In this document: positions 44,957-53,394 of the stretch, in pieces
Layout: each line of letters begins with the position of its first letter
How positions within the stretch are numbered: the stretch's first letter is position 1
Source: Cystobacter ferrugineus
Lineage (GTDB): Bacteria > Myxococcota > Myxococcia > Myxococcales > Myxococcaceae
DNA length: 64,000 nucleotides
Direction: 5' to 3'
Assembly: GCF_001887355.1 (NCBI RefSeq)
Contig: NZ_MPIN01000010.1
Location: 280,813 to 344,812 of the forward strand
Notes under the pieces: generated by a model
Told to the model about the DNA's origin: nothing
Databases searched by the model: none
Seen by the model: the letters and a program-made list of their open reading frames with translations, nothing else
Made by a program: the position numbers and the translations under genes

Positions 44957-45244
44957 ATGATTGAAACACTTGAGAAGTACCGCCCCCGTGTCATCGCTGC
45001 GCTCACCCACGCCGGGCCTGACGGGCTCACCGTGAAGGAACTGCGCGCCAGCCTTGGAGACGGAGAGCAAATCATCCGTCGCACCCTGGGCGCTCTGCTC
45101 GCGACGGGGACGGTGCGCGAGTCCTTGCGCTACAGGCCCGGCGTGCGTGGCGCGGTGCCGCGCGTCTACACGCTCACCCAGTCCAACGCGCTGACGCTGC
45201 CAGCAACAACCGGCGAGCGCGGCGGACAGGGAGTGACGAAATGA
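44957..45244 (+). CDS. Small winged-helix protein at the head of the replication operon
   Basis: The 95-residue protein has a winged-helix pattern (YRPRVIAALTHAGPDGLTVK, ELRASLGDGEQIIRRTLGAL, GTVRESLRYRPGVRG). It could regulate the operon or bind an origin. A purine-rich AGAGGAGAG lies about 20 bases upstream. Its stop overlaps the primase start (ATGA). Confidence 0.7.
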   Translation: MIETLEKYRPRVIAALTHAGPDGLTVKELRASLGDGEQIIRRTLGALLATGTVRESLRYRPGVRGAVPRVYTLTQSNALTLPATTGERGGQGVTK

Positions 45245-46584
45245 CTGACGCAGCTCGTATCCCCTCCTCCCTTCTCTCTATTCTCCTTAAGGAAGAGAGA
45301 GTTCCGTCACTTCGTCACAGAGAGAGTGAACCTCAGAGCGAAAAACACGGTGACGGACGTGGTGACGGGGCCATGACGGAGCCCCGGCGCGTTGGGGAAT
45401 CTGTCACAGACCCTCGGGCGCCGTCCCCCGTTGACGCGAAAACTGAGGCGTCGAGCCCTGTGAACGTGCCCGTTTCCTGGACCGTCTGCCTGACGGACTC
45501 GCGTTTCACTCCCGGGTGCCTGGAGGTCGTGGAATTCGGCTCGGCGGGCGAATTGATGGACGCGCTCTTCGAAGTGGCCACCGAACCACTCCTGCGCGAG
45601 GAGAAGGACGGCCGCGCCCTCATCCCCGCCCAGCCGCATCCTCCCCGCGTTGATGGGCTCTACGAGGGCAAGGACGGGCAACCCGCGACAGCCCCCTACC
45701 GCCGCAACGCGAACTTCTCTCACGTCACCCTGGCCATCGTGGACTTCGACGGCGAGACACAGGCCGCGCTGGATGCGTGGCTCGCGAGCCTTCGCCGTCG
45801 TGGGCTGTGGTTCCTCGCCTACCCGACGCACTCCTACGGACGCACCGCGAAGCCCATCCGCTACCGCGTCGTCTTCCCGTTCAGTGAGCCCGTGCCCGTG
45901 GGCTCGGCGAGCCGATGGTCGGAGCGACTGTGGCCGCGCCTCATGCAGTGCGTGGGGCTCGGCGAGCTGGCAGAAGCGGCGTTGAAGGCCGATGCGTCCT
46001 GCAAGGATGTTGCGCGGCTCTACTACCTGCCAAGCTGGGACCCGTCCAACGCGCTGCCACGTCCGGCCCCCGAGCACCACCAGGGCGAGCCGCTCGACGT
46101 GCAGGCCGAGTTCGGTTCACTGCTACGGGAGCCTTTCGCGCGCTACGCCGAGCGTCCCAGCGAAGAGCAGGCGGACGGCTCGCGGGCGGCAGACTCCCAC
46201 GCCGTGCGCGTGAGGCTTCGGCGCTTCAGGCGTCCCGACGCCGTGACGGTTCTCTCTCAGGTGGACGCGGGCGAAGTGCTCATGCTCGACGGGCAGCGCC
46301 ACCTGGGCATCAACAAACTGACGGAAATGCTCGCCCGCGTTGCCGAGCCTGACGAGAGTTCGGCGAGCCTTCTGGAAATCGCGCGCCGCTCGCTCGATGC
46401 GCTCGCGTGGCTGGAGCCCTCCCGTGACGTGTGGGGCGAAGCGCTGCGAGGGCTGCGCGGGGCTCGCGCCAAGCTCACGCAATGGGACCACCAGAAGGCA
46501 GCCCAACGGGAATCGGATCACGCGGCATGGCGTCGGGTGCTGGAGCTGGCGGCCACCTCGGGCCACCGAAACGGAGGCACGTAA
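45241..46584 (+). CDS. AEP/PrimPol-like primase of an integrative element
   Basis: The 447-residue protein has an archaeo-eukaryotic-primase-like core: the acidic strand LAIVDFDGETQAALDAW, then GLWFLAYPTHSYGR and YRVVFPFSEPVPVG, and DVARLYYLPSWDP. The DxD and His positions suit the family used by phages and plasmids for primer synthesis. A charged disordered N-terminus precedes it (residues 1-75). It is coupled on both sides (ATGA upstream, TAATG downstream) and works with the helicase encoded next. Confidence 0.75.
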   Translation: MTDAARIPSSLLSILLKEERVPSLRHRESEPQSEKHGDGRGDGAMTEPRRVGESVTDPRAPSPVDAKTEASSPVNVPVSWTVCLTDSRFTPGCLEVVEFGSAGELMDALFEVATEPLLREEKDGRALIPAQPHPPRVDGLYEGKDGQPATAPYRRNANFSHVTLAIVDFDGETQAALDAWLASLRRRGLWFLAYPTHSYGRTAKPIRYRVVFPFSEPVPVGSASRWSERLWPRLMQCVGLGELAEAALKADASCKDVARLYYLPSWDPSNALPRPAPEHHQGEPLDVQAEFGSLLREPFARYAERPSEEQADGSRAADSHAVRVRLRRFRRPDAVTVLSQVDAGEVLMLDGQRHLGINKLTEMLARVAEPDESSASLLEIARRSLDALAWLEPSRDVWGEALRGLRGARAKLTQWDHQKAAQRESDHAAWRRVLELAATSGHRNGGT

Positions 46585-48122
46585 TGAGCACGAGCATCAA
46601 TCCCGCTGACACGCTGGCCAACGCAGCCGACGTGGAAACGGCACTTGCCCACGTTGCCAAGCTGCCGCTCGTGAAGGTTGTTCCGCTGGAGCGCTACCTT
46701 GCACGGCGACACGATGGGCGCGGCTTCGCACCGGAGTTCCTGACGCAGAAGGCCGCCGAGGACTACCTGATCCTTCGCGGGCTGTTGGCCCCCCGCGACA
46801 CATGGCCACGCGGAGTCAGCCCATTGGCCGCCTCGCCGAACGTGCCGGGCCTCTGTGCTGGCGTCATGGCCATTGAGTGCAAGCCAAACGAGCCCGATCT
46901 CCTCATGCGCCGGGATGGGACGCTCGCGGTCAACACCTGGGAGGCCCCCTCGCTCGTGCCAGTGCCGGGTGAGTGGCCCGCTGTGCGTCGCGTTCTGCTC
47001 TGGCTCGCCGAAGACGAGGCCGGTCTTGATTGGCTGCTCAACTGGATCGCGTTCAAGGTCCAGCGTCCCGGATTCAGGCCGGGCACCGCCATCCTTCTGC
47101 AAGGTCCCCCGGGCTCGGGAAAGAACGTGCTCTATCGCGTGCTTGCTCACCTGCTCGGGCCCTCCAACTGCGTTCAGATTGGCGAGTCGGACCTGGCCAA
47201 GCCCTACAACCTCCACTTCGCGACAAAGCTGCTCATTTTCGCCAACGAGCTGCTCGACAACCACAGGCGCGGCAGCTCACTCGGAGACGGGCTCAAGGCG
47301 ACAATCACAGATAGCGAAGTCTTCCTGGAGAGCAAGGGCGTTGCCCGAACGCCAGCGGCCAACCGCGCCGCGCTGCTCGCCGCTACCAACCGAACGAAGC
47401 CCATCGAAATCGAGGAGGCCGACCGCCGCTGGACCGTGTTTCACAACAAAGCCAAGCCCGCCGAGCACGCGCATCCCAATCTCGGCATGACGCATCGGGA
47501 ATTCTTGGAGTCGCTGCACTCGCCGGGGGAGGACGACTCATTCACGCCCGAGTTCATGCGTCAGATCGCCGCCTTCGCTCACGCAATGGGCACCCGAGAG
47601 GTGGACTTGCAGCGAGTCCGCAGACCGCACGCGAACACTTCCCGCGAGGAGCTTCAGCAACTCAGCGAGCCGGTGACCGAGCAATTCCTGCGCGAACTCA
47701 ACGAGAGTCCTGACGCAGACGGGCAGCTCCGCGACTGGGCATTCAGCAGCCGACAGGCCAGCGTGATGAACCGAGCCCCGGGCCCGCTGGTGGGGAAGTC
47801 CAAGGCATTCACGAACGATGCGCTGTACGCGGCGGTCTGTGGCTTCTGCTGCGTGGTGGGGCAGAAGCACCCGCCGCAGAAGAGAACCTTTCTGGCCGCG
47901 TTGAAGGCGGCGGGCTGGATTGAGCAGCGCGACAACAAGGCTCGGGGCTGGCTGCCGCCCTGGCACCAGTCGGGCGACGACCCAACACCACAGGCAGCAA
48001 AGGTTGTTCCTCTCTCGGGAGCCCGGAGCGTGCCCGGTGCGAGTGCAAGCGCCGCTTACTCGTCCGTGGAGCCCATGCCGAGCCGCGCAACGCCCGACAG
48101 TGGGCACGGAGACACACGATGA
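46584..48122 (+). CDS. SF3-type (DUF5906-like) replicative helicase
   Basis: The 512-residue protein has a D5-like N-terminal part and a superfamily 3 helicase core: Walker A ILLQGPPGSGKNVLYRVL, Walker B KLLIFANELLDN, motif C AALLAATNRTKPIEIEEADR with RRW. The C-terminus holds a winged-helix-like segment (FLAALKAAGWIEQRDNKARG). Such helicases load at phage, plasmid and satellite origins. Its start overlaps the primase stop and its stop overlaps the excisionase start. Confidence 0.85.
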   Translation: MSTSINPADTLANAADVETALAHVAKLPLVKVVPLERYLARRHDGRGFAPEFLTQKAAEDYLILRGLLAPRDTWPRGVSPLAASPNVPGLCAGVMAIECKPNEPDLLMRRDGTLAVNTWEAPSLVPVPGEWPAVRRVLLWLAEDEAGLDWLLNWIAFKVQRPGFRPGTAILLQGPPGSGKNVLYRVLAHLLGPSNCVQIGESDLAKPYNLHFATKLLIFANELLDNHRRGSSLGDGLKATITDSEVFLESKGVARTPAANRAALLAATNRTKPIEIEEADRRWTVFHNKAKPAEHAHPNLGMTHREFLESLHSPGEDDSFTPEFMRQIAAFAHAMGTREVDLQRVRRPHANTSREELQQLSEPVTEQFLRELNESPDADGQLRDWAFSSRQASVMNRAPGPLVGKSKAFTNDALYAAVCGFCCVVGQKHPPQKRTFLAALKAAGWIEQRDNKARGWLPPWHQSGDDPTPQAAKVVPLSGARSVPGASASAAYSSVEPMPSRATPDSGHGDTR

Positions 48123-48340
48123 CCACGCCCCCCGGGTGTGATTCCAATGCACCTGAATTCCTGACCGTGGACGAAGCCGCCAATCTCCTGCGCGTGAACC
48201 GGAAGACGCTCTACGAGTCGATCCGGCGCGGCGAGGTGCCGGGAACTATCCACGTAGGTCGATCTGTCCGACTTCGCCGGAGCGTTCTGCTATCCTGGAC
48301 GCCGGGTAACAGCAGTCCCGCGCTTGGAAAGAAACCATGA
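48119..48340 (+). CDS. Excisionase-like helix-turn-helix protein
   Basis: The 73-residue protein is a MerR/excisionase-type DNA-binding domain (FLTVDEAANLLRVNRKTLYE, then SIRRGEVPGTIHVGR). It precedes and overlaps the integrase gene (ATGA), as expected for a directionality factor controlling excision. Confidence 0.85.
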   Translation: MTTPPGCDSNAPEFLTVDEAANLLRVNRKTLYESIRRGEVPGTIHVGRSVRLRRSVLLSWTPGNSSPALGKKP

Positions 48341-49548
48341 GCGTTAGACTGCGGAAGTGGAAGACGAAGGAGGGCAAGGTGCAAGAGGCGTGGTGGGTTG
48401 ACGTGAAGTACCAGCACCCAAGCGGGAGGGTGGAGCGAGTCCGCAAGGCATCGCCCATCAACACCCGTCGCGGCGCTGAAGAGTACGAGCGTCAGATCCG
48501 GCACGCACTCCTCACGGGTTCCTTCGGAAAGGAAAAGCAGAGCGAGGCGGGGCGAATGCCTACCGTTGAAGAGTTTGTCCCTCGCTTCCTCACGTACAGC
48601 GAGAACAACAACAAATATTCGAGTGTCGTTTCCAAGCGCCAAATCCTCGATCAGCACGTCATTCCGGCTCTTGGCCGTATGCCGTTGGACTCCATCGGTC
48701 TGGCTGAGATCGAGGATTTCAAAGCGGCCATGCGCAAGAAGACGTCGGGAGCCCGCGCCCGGAAGGATGCCCCCACGAAGGCAGCCCTTCGCAAGCGTAA
48801 GGACATCCAGCCCGCGCTTCTGAGCCTCAAGACCATCAACAACGCGCTAACGGTGGTTCGCAAGATGCTGTCGCTCGCACAGGAGCACGGCATCATCACG
48901 CACGTTCCGCGCGTCAAGCTCTTCAAGACTGCGAAGGCGGCGTTCGACTTTCTCAGCTTTGAGGAAGCCGAGCGGGTGGTCGCCGCTGCGGCCCCTGACT
49001 GGCGCGCGGTCGTGCTCGTGGCGCTCAAGACGGGACTGCGGCAAGGCGAGCTGATCGGGCTCCAGTGGGGCGACGTGGACTTGCAGCGCGGCAAGCTGCA
49101 CGTCCGGCGCACCATCTGGCGCGGGGTGACGGGGCTTCCCAAGGGCGGGCGCGAGCGGACGGTCGATCTGCCGGGCTCGGCCCTGGAAGCGCTCAAGGCA
49201 CACCGGCACCTGCGCGGTCCCTACGTGTTCTGTCAGGCGGACGGGCAGCCGCACACGAACGGCACCATGAAGGGCCCTCTGGAGCGTGCGCTGCGCGAGG
49301 CGGACATCTGCCGCGAGCAGGGCCGCATCGGCTGGCACGACCTGCGGCACACCTACGGGAGCCACCTCGCGATGCGTGGCGTGCCGCTCAAGGCGATCCA
49401 GGAGCTGATGGGGCACGCGACCATCGAGATGACAGAGCGCTACGCGCACCTGTCCCCCGAGGTACGGGCGAGCGCCGTGCAACAGCTCGACCTCCCTGTG
49501 CCCCAGCTCAACGCCGCTCCGGCCAGAAGCGCCGAAGGGGCACACTGA
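48337..49548 (+). CDS. Site-specific tyrosine integrase
   Basis: The 403-residue protein has an N-terminal arm-binding domain, an SAM-like core-binding domain (TVEEFVPRFLTYSENNNKYS) and the catalytic domain. The latter carries the first Arg in KTGLRQGELIGL, HDLRHTYGSHL (HxxR), LMGHATIEMTERYAHL (His and nucleophile Tyr). All residues look intact. It lies 73 bp from the right T-arm-like repeat and probably catalyses integration there. It is the last gene of the coupled operon. Confidence 0.95.
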   Translation: MSVRLRKWKTKEGKVQEAWWVDVKYQHPSGRVERVRKASPINTRRGAEEYERQIRHALLTGSFGKEKQSEAGRMPTVEEFVPRFLTYSENNNKYSSVVSKRQILDQHVIPALGRMPLDSIGLAEIEDFKAAMRKKTSGARARKDAPTKAALRKRKDIQPALLSLKTINNALTVVRKMLSLAQEHGIITHVPRVKLFKTAKAAFDFLSFEEAERVVAAAAPDWRAVVLVALKTGLRQGELIGLQWGDVDLQRGKLHVRRTIWRGVTGLPKGGRERTVDLPGSALEALKAHRHLRGPYVFCQADGQPHTNGTMKGPLERALREADICREQGRIGWHDLRHTYGSHLAMRGVPLKAIQELMGHATIEMTERYAHLSPEVRASAVQQLDLPVPQLNAAPARSAEGAH

Positions 49549-49570
49549 GGGCACATGCGGAAACGAGGGC

Positions 49571-49609
49571 AAAGAAAAAGCCCAGCAACCCCTCGGGATT
49601 GCTGAGCTT
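49571..49609 (-). terminator. Leftward terminator next to the right attachment site
   Basis: Read on the minus strand, a stem AAGCTCAGCAA/TTGCTGGGCTT (one mismatch) closed by a CCC/GGG extension is followed by TTTTTCTTT. It is a good intrinsic terminator downstream of the T-arm-like sequence, as found after tRNA genes, and also blocks transcription into the integrase gene from the right. Confidence 0.7.
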
Positions 49610-49621
49610 CTGAGTGTGGAC

Positions 49622-49660
49622 GCGGCGGGAATCGAACCCGCCGCCTAGCACTCCAAGAGG
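49622..49660 (-). repeat. Right attachment-like repeat: tRNA 3'-end remnant
   Basis: On the minus strand the sequence reads like the end of a tRNA: T-arm GGCGGGTTCGATTCCCGCC, acceptor half GCGTCC, then the terminator. The first 19 bases equal the left repeat at 33703-33721. The 5' half expected at about 49660-49700 does not pair with the acceptor or give a normal anticodon arm, so no complete tRNA is called. The core itself can form an 8-bp hairpin. Confidence 0.6.
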
Positions 49661-49711
49661 GGGGAGGAGCGCCTCGGAGATTCGCGGACCGCAGCTTGGC
49701 GTTGGCTTGCA

Positions 49712-50689
49712 TCAGGAGTCGAGGAAGCGGCGCCACCATGACTGAGTCTCGGAAGGAGAAGCGCCCTCCAGGGCGTAGCCCTCCGGACACGTGGACAGCC
49801 AGGGTTTCAAGGCTCGCGCCAGTTCCCGATAGTCCGGCAGGGAGTCGCCCCGAGACGTGTCTCCCGCCTTCGGCCACTGCCCGAGTGTCACCACGGCTCG
49901 CCCCCCCTCCATCTCCTGGACATGGGTGTCCGGGGAGTGCAGCCGGTCCTGGAGACCACCAATGCCTCCCACTTCGCCGAGCAGGGACTGGCCCAGGAGG
50001 TTGATCCAATGAACACCATCGATCCGCCGCCCCAGTGACGTACTTCCATGGGTCACGTCGATGCCCGGATGGCGAAAGGTTTCTTCGCGAATCTGTCCAA
50101 AAGACAGAGTGGAGGAGTGGGTGGAAGAAAAGGCGAGGCCCGCGTGCCCCGACGAGAACGGCAACAGGGAGGCCAGTTCCAGGATCAACTCCCGCATCCT
50201 CTTGGGCCCTCGTTCTTCCAGGTACTCCGTGGGCCAGGAAAAGCTCACCAGGCTGACGGTGTTGCCCGGATCGCGCCAGGGCAGACGGGCCAGATAGAAG
50301 AAGCCATAACCGCTGACCCCCGTGGTTCCACCCCACAATTCCACGGCACGCTCGAATTGATTCTTGATGTATCGGTGAGCCTCCTGGGGATTCTCGATGT
50401 CATCGAGGAAGCGGCCCCCTCTGGGTGGGGCCATCACGGCGCGGATGATCTCCCAGTTGTCGTCGTCCAGCGGGAAGGGCTCGGTCTCGAGCTCATACCA
50501 CTCGGAGAGGATCTCAGGCCCTTGTCCGATGGTGCTCAAGTAGAGTTCGAGCGCCTGGCGCACGGGGAGTGCGAGGTCATGATGGTCGAAGGGCAAGTGC
50601 AGGACGAGCCGAATCACTTCGCGCCGGATCAGGCGCTCTTGTCCCGACTGGGACGAGTAGATACGGACGCGAGGAATGGGGTGGCTCAC
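49712..50689 (-). CDS. DUF3396 (TsiV-like) putative immunity protein
   Basis: The protein of 325 residues (GTG start at 50689, chosen because family members begin near SHPIPRVRIYS) fits DUF3396, known as type VI immunity for VRR-NUC effectors. It has an N-terminal DHHDLALPVRQALELYLSTI, central GVSGYGFFYLARLP and C-terminal WINLLGQSLLGEVGG, then GTLGQWP-like VVTLGQWPKAGD. No toxin gene is adjacent, so it is an orphan immunity gene beside the attachment site. Confidence 0.65.
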   Translation of the reverse strand: MSHPIPRVRIYSSQSGQERLIRREVIRLVLHLPFDHHDLALPVRQALELYLSTIGQGPEILSEWYELETEPFPLDDDNWEIIRAVMAPPRGGRFLDDIENPQEAHRYIKNQFERAVELWGGTTGVSGYGFFYLARLPWRDPGNTVSLVSFSWPTEYLEERGPKRMRELILELASLLPFSSGHAGLAFSSTHSSTLSFGQIREETFRHPGIDVTHGSTSLGRRIDGVHWINLLGQSLLGEVGGIGGLQDRLHSPDTHVQEMEGGRAVVTLGQWPKAGDTSRGDSLPDYRELARALKPWLSTCPEGYALEGASPSETQSWWRRFLDS

Positions 50690-50774
50690 CAAGCAGGGCA
50701 GGAGTACCGGTGAATGCCCCGCTCGTCCACCCACTCACCCCAAACCCCACGCCACCGAGGGTGACCTCGCCGCG

Positions 50775-51947
50775 TCAGGCGGCCTGGGCCACGCGCCCCA
50801 CCGAGGCGCGCGCGGCGGCCAGCGCGGCGTCGATGTCCAGCTTGCCGCTCGAGCTCACCTTGCCCTTGAGGTCCGGATCCTTCTCCGTGGTGGCCACCAG
50901 CATGTCGCGCACCTCCGCCGCCGTCAGCTTCGGGTTCTCCGCGAACATCAGCGCCGCCGTGGCCGCCACGCGCGGAGTCGCCATCGACGTGCCGCTCATC
51001 TCCTCCCAGTCGCCGCCGGGCACCGTGCTCAGCACGTCCTCGCCCACCGCCGCCATCTCCACCACCTTGTCCCCGTGCGAGGAGTAGCGCGCCAGCTTGT
51101 CATTGCGCTTGTCCATGGACGCCACCGTCAGCACGTTGGGCAGGTCCAGGTTCGCCGGGAAGTCCTTCACGTTGTTCATGTTGCTGCCATTGCCATTCGC
51201 CGTGGCCGCCACCAGCAGGATGTCCGCGTCCGCCAGCTTCTGCACCGCGTCCTTCCAGCGCTTCTGCGAGGCCGCGTCCCGGTACTCGTCACCGAAGCTC
51301 GCGTTCACCGCGCGGATGTTCGCCCCCTTGTTCTTCAGGTCCACCACGTAGTCCACCGAGCGCTCGAAGTTGGTGAGCAGATCCTCCCCGTCGTAAATCC
51401 CTCCCACCGACAGGATTTGCGCCTTGCCCGCCGCCACGCCGGTGTTGCCCTGCCCGTTGTCCGCCGCCGCGATGATGCCCGCCACGTGCGTGCCGTGATC
51501 CGTCCCCTCGCCCCGCATCGGATCCCCCGAGCCAAAACCCACGTTGAAGCCGTGGATGTCGTCCTCGATGCCATTGCCATCGTTGTCGAGCCCGTCACCC
51601 GCCACCTCCCAGGGATTGGTCCACATGGCGTCCTTCAGGTCCGTGTGGTTCCAGTCCACGCCGCCATCGAACACGGCGACCACCGGCGGGCCCGACAGGG
51701 GCGCCTGCTTGGAGTCCGCCACGCTCTTCAGTGACGCCGTCTTCGACAGCAGCGCGGCGGGCGGCGTCTCCGTGCCGCTCGGGCGCCGGCCCGTGGGACG
51801 ATCCACGAAGTTCGAGCGCGCGTCGAAGCCAGCCGCCTTCGCGGTGGGTGCACGCGAAGCCTCCACCGGAGCGCGCGCGGCCGGCGCCTCGGTGCGCACG
51901 CGCGACGACGGCAGGGACGAGGTGGAGATCTTGGAGAGGGTCGTCAT
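50775..51947 (-). CDS. Subtilisin-type serine protease (S8)
   Basis: The 390-residue protein has the S8 catalytic triad: Asp in VVAVFDGGVDWNHTD, His in GTDHGTHVAGIIA and Ser in EMSGTSMATPRVAAT; the oxyanion Asn is in VAATANGNG. An N-terminal stretch of about 95 residues rich in Ser/Ala/Arg may be a propeptide. No typical signal peptide is visible, so export may use another route. The longest frame begins at 52016; ATG 51947 is a better start. It ends LSGP... no: the C-terminus is a helix, DIDAALAAARASVGRVAQA. Confidence 0.92.
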   Translation of the reverse strand: MTTLSKISTSSLPSSRVRTEAPAARAPVEASRAPTAKAAGFDARSNFVDRPTGRRPSGTETPPAALLSKTASLKSVADSKQAPLSGPPVVAVFDGGVDWNHTDLKDAMWTNPWEVAGDGLDNDGNGIEDDIHGFNVGFGSGDPMRGEGTDHGTHVAGIIAAADNGQGNTGVAAGKAQILSVGGIYDGEDLLTNFERSVDYVVDLKNKGANIRAVNASFGDEYRDAASQKRWKDAVQKLADADILLVAATANGNGSNMNNVKDFPANLDLPNVLTVASMDKRNDKLARYSSHGDKVVEMAAVGEDVLSTVPGGDWEEMSGTSMATPRVAATAALMFAENPKLTAAEVRDMLVATTEKDPDLKGKVSSSGKLDIDAALAAARASVGRVAQAA

Positions 51948-52226
51948 GGTGGGTACCTCGGGAGGAGCGTCGAAGGAGGAGGGTGTGTGAGCCTGACTCC
52001 TGATTTGTCGGCGCATGGCGTCAAATGTTTCCCCCTTCTGTATATTTCATGATTTCCACCCACATTTACCTCCCAACACTCACCTCTCGAGAGCCGAGAA
52101 GAGCGTGCGGTGGGAGGGGAGGGGAATCAGGGCGGGGCGCGCGTCAAAGACAAACACCCCCGCTCGCGGAGGGCCCGCGGGGGGAGAGCGCCACGCTGGG
52201 GGGGCCGGGTGACTCCGGCCCCGCGC
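51948..52226. other. Intergenic region upstream of the protease
   Basis: Contains the protease promoter. An A/T-rich patch (TATATTTCATGATTTCC, about 52040) is unusual for the surroundings and is a likely promoter element. No gene is seen. Confidence 0.4.
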
Positions 52227-53207
52227 TCACTTGTTCTTCTTCACCAGCTTCACCTTCGCGGGCTTCTTCGCCCCCCGGCACACGGGGTGGGGCTTCTTCT
52301 GCGCCTCGGCGAGCACGAACGAGCGCTTGCCGCTGCACCCCACGCGCAAGTCCGGGTTGTCCTCCCGGGGCACGCGGAACACCTTCGCGCTCGCGCCACG
52401 AAGCTGCTCGTGCTGCCACCACACGTGGGCGCGGTCCTTCCCGTACATCCCCTCGCCACACTCCGCGGCGGGCAGCCGCCCCTGCACCGAGGTGAAGGAC
52501 GGCGCATGCACCCCGTCGAGCGAGCGCGTGCCGAAGAAGACGCGGCCCGCGTAGCGCACGAAGCCGCACCCCAGCTCCTCGTATCCCGCCCCCTCGTCGC
52601 GCGGCACGGCGATGAAGTCGGGCAGCGCGGGGCGGTCCGTGTGGTTGAGGTAGAAGAAGCGCGCGTCACGCGGCCGGCACGTCTCCCCCACCTCGAAGGT
52701 CTCCGCGTCCGCCAGGTCCAGGCGCGTGAGCACCTCGCCGCGCTCGCCGCCCGGCTCCTCGTCGGTGTCGCCCGCGGCCAGCGGCTTGTGCCAGTAGATG
52801 CTCGTGGCGTAGCGGAAGAAGCCGCACCCGAGCGGCTTGAAGGAGTCCGGCGCGAAGGGGATCGCCGGTCTGTCCTTCAATGGACGTTGCAAGAGCAGGG
52901 TGCAGCCCCGCCGCACCCGCGTCCCATCGGCGTAGAAGCCGTGCCCGAGCGGCTGCAACTGGCCCTCGAGCGGGCCCACGTCCTTGTTGCCGCAGTGGGT
53001 GATGGTCTCCTCCACGGGCGGAGGAGCGGGCTGGAGCGCGTCGGGGCGCTCGGCCGCGGGCGCCTCCGCCGAGGGGGACGCCGTCGTGGGCGCCTCGTCC
53101 TGGGCGCGTGCGAAGGAGCCCATGGGGAGTGTTCCCACCAGGAACGCCAGGGGGGCCCCGAACCGTCGCCATGGATGCTTCGTGCTTCCCATATGGCGGC
53201 GCATCAT
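52227..53207 (-). CDS. Exported protein with DKNYY-like repeats
   Basis: The 326-residue protein has an N-terminal signal-like segment (FGAPLAFLVGTLPMGSFARA). Repeated units follow in which an aromatic-rich strand precedes a 'required value' pattern, as in DKNYY proteins: GHGFYADGTRVRRG, FKPLGCGFFRYATSIYWHKP, YEELGCGFVRYAGRVFFGTR and GMYGKDRAHVWWQHEQL. It ends with a Lys-rich tail (KKPAKVKLVKKNK). The function of the family is unknown; a beta-rich surface protein is likely. The start may be 53207, 53204 or 53192. Confidence 0.68.
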   Translation of the reverse strand: MMRRHMGSTKHPWRRFGAPLAFLVGTLPMGSFARAQDEAPTTASPSAEAPAAERPDALQPAPPPVEETITHCGNKDVGPLEGQLQPLGHGFYADGTRVRRGCTLLLQRPLKDRPAIPFAPDSFKPLGCGFFRYATSIYWHKPLAAGDTDEEPGGERGEVLTRLDLADAETFEVGETCRPRDARFFYLNHTDRPALPDFIAVPRDEGAGYEELGCGFVRYAGRVFFGTRSLDGVHAPSFTSVQGRLPAAECGEGMYGKDRAHVWWQHEQLRGASAKVFRVPREDNPDLRVGCSGKRSFVLAEAQKKPHPVCRGAKKPAKVKLVKKNK

Positions 53208-53394
53208 GGCGTGTCTTGGCGCCCGAGCGTGAAGAAACCCGCGTGGGGGCACGCCCCGTGCGCCCCGGACGCACGCACGGGAGGCGGGCGCTCAGGACCC
53301 GCGCGGCGGCGGAGCGCGCCCCGGGGAGCCGTCCCGCCGTGGGGAGTGCATGGTAGCCTCAGCCCCGTCTTCCCCGATTTCCGGAACAACCCCC

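Noticed and set aside
49622..49711. Complete tRNA or tmRNA gene on the minus strand
   Set aside because: The T-arm is good, but the expected 5' half neither pairs with the acceptor nor forms a usual anticodon arm, and the neighbouring protein gene leaves too little space for tmRNA.
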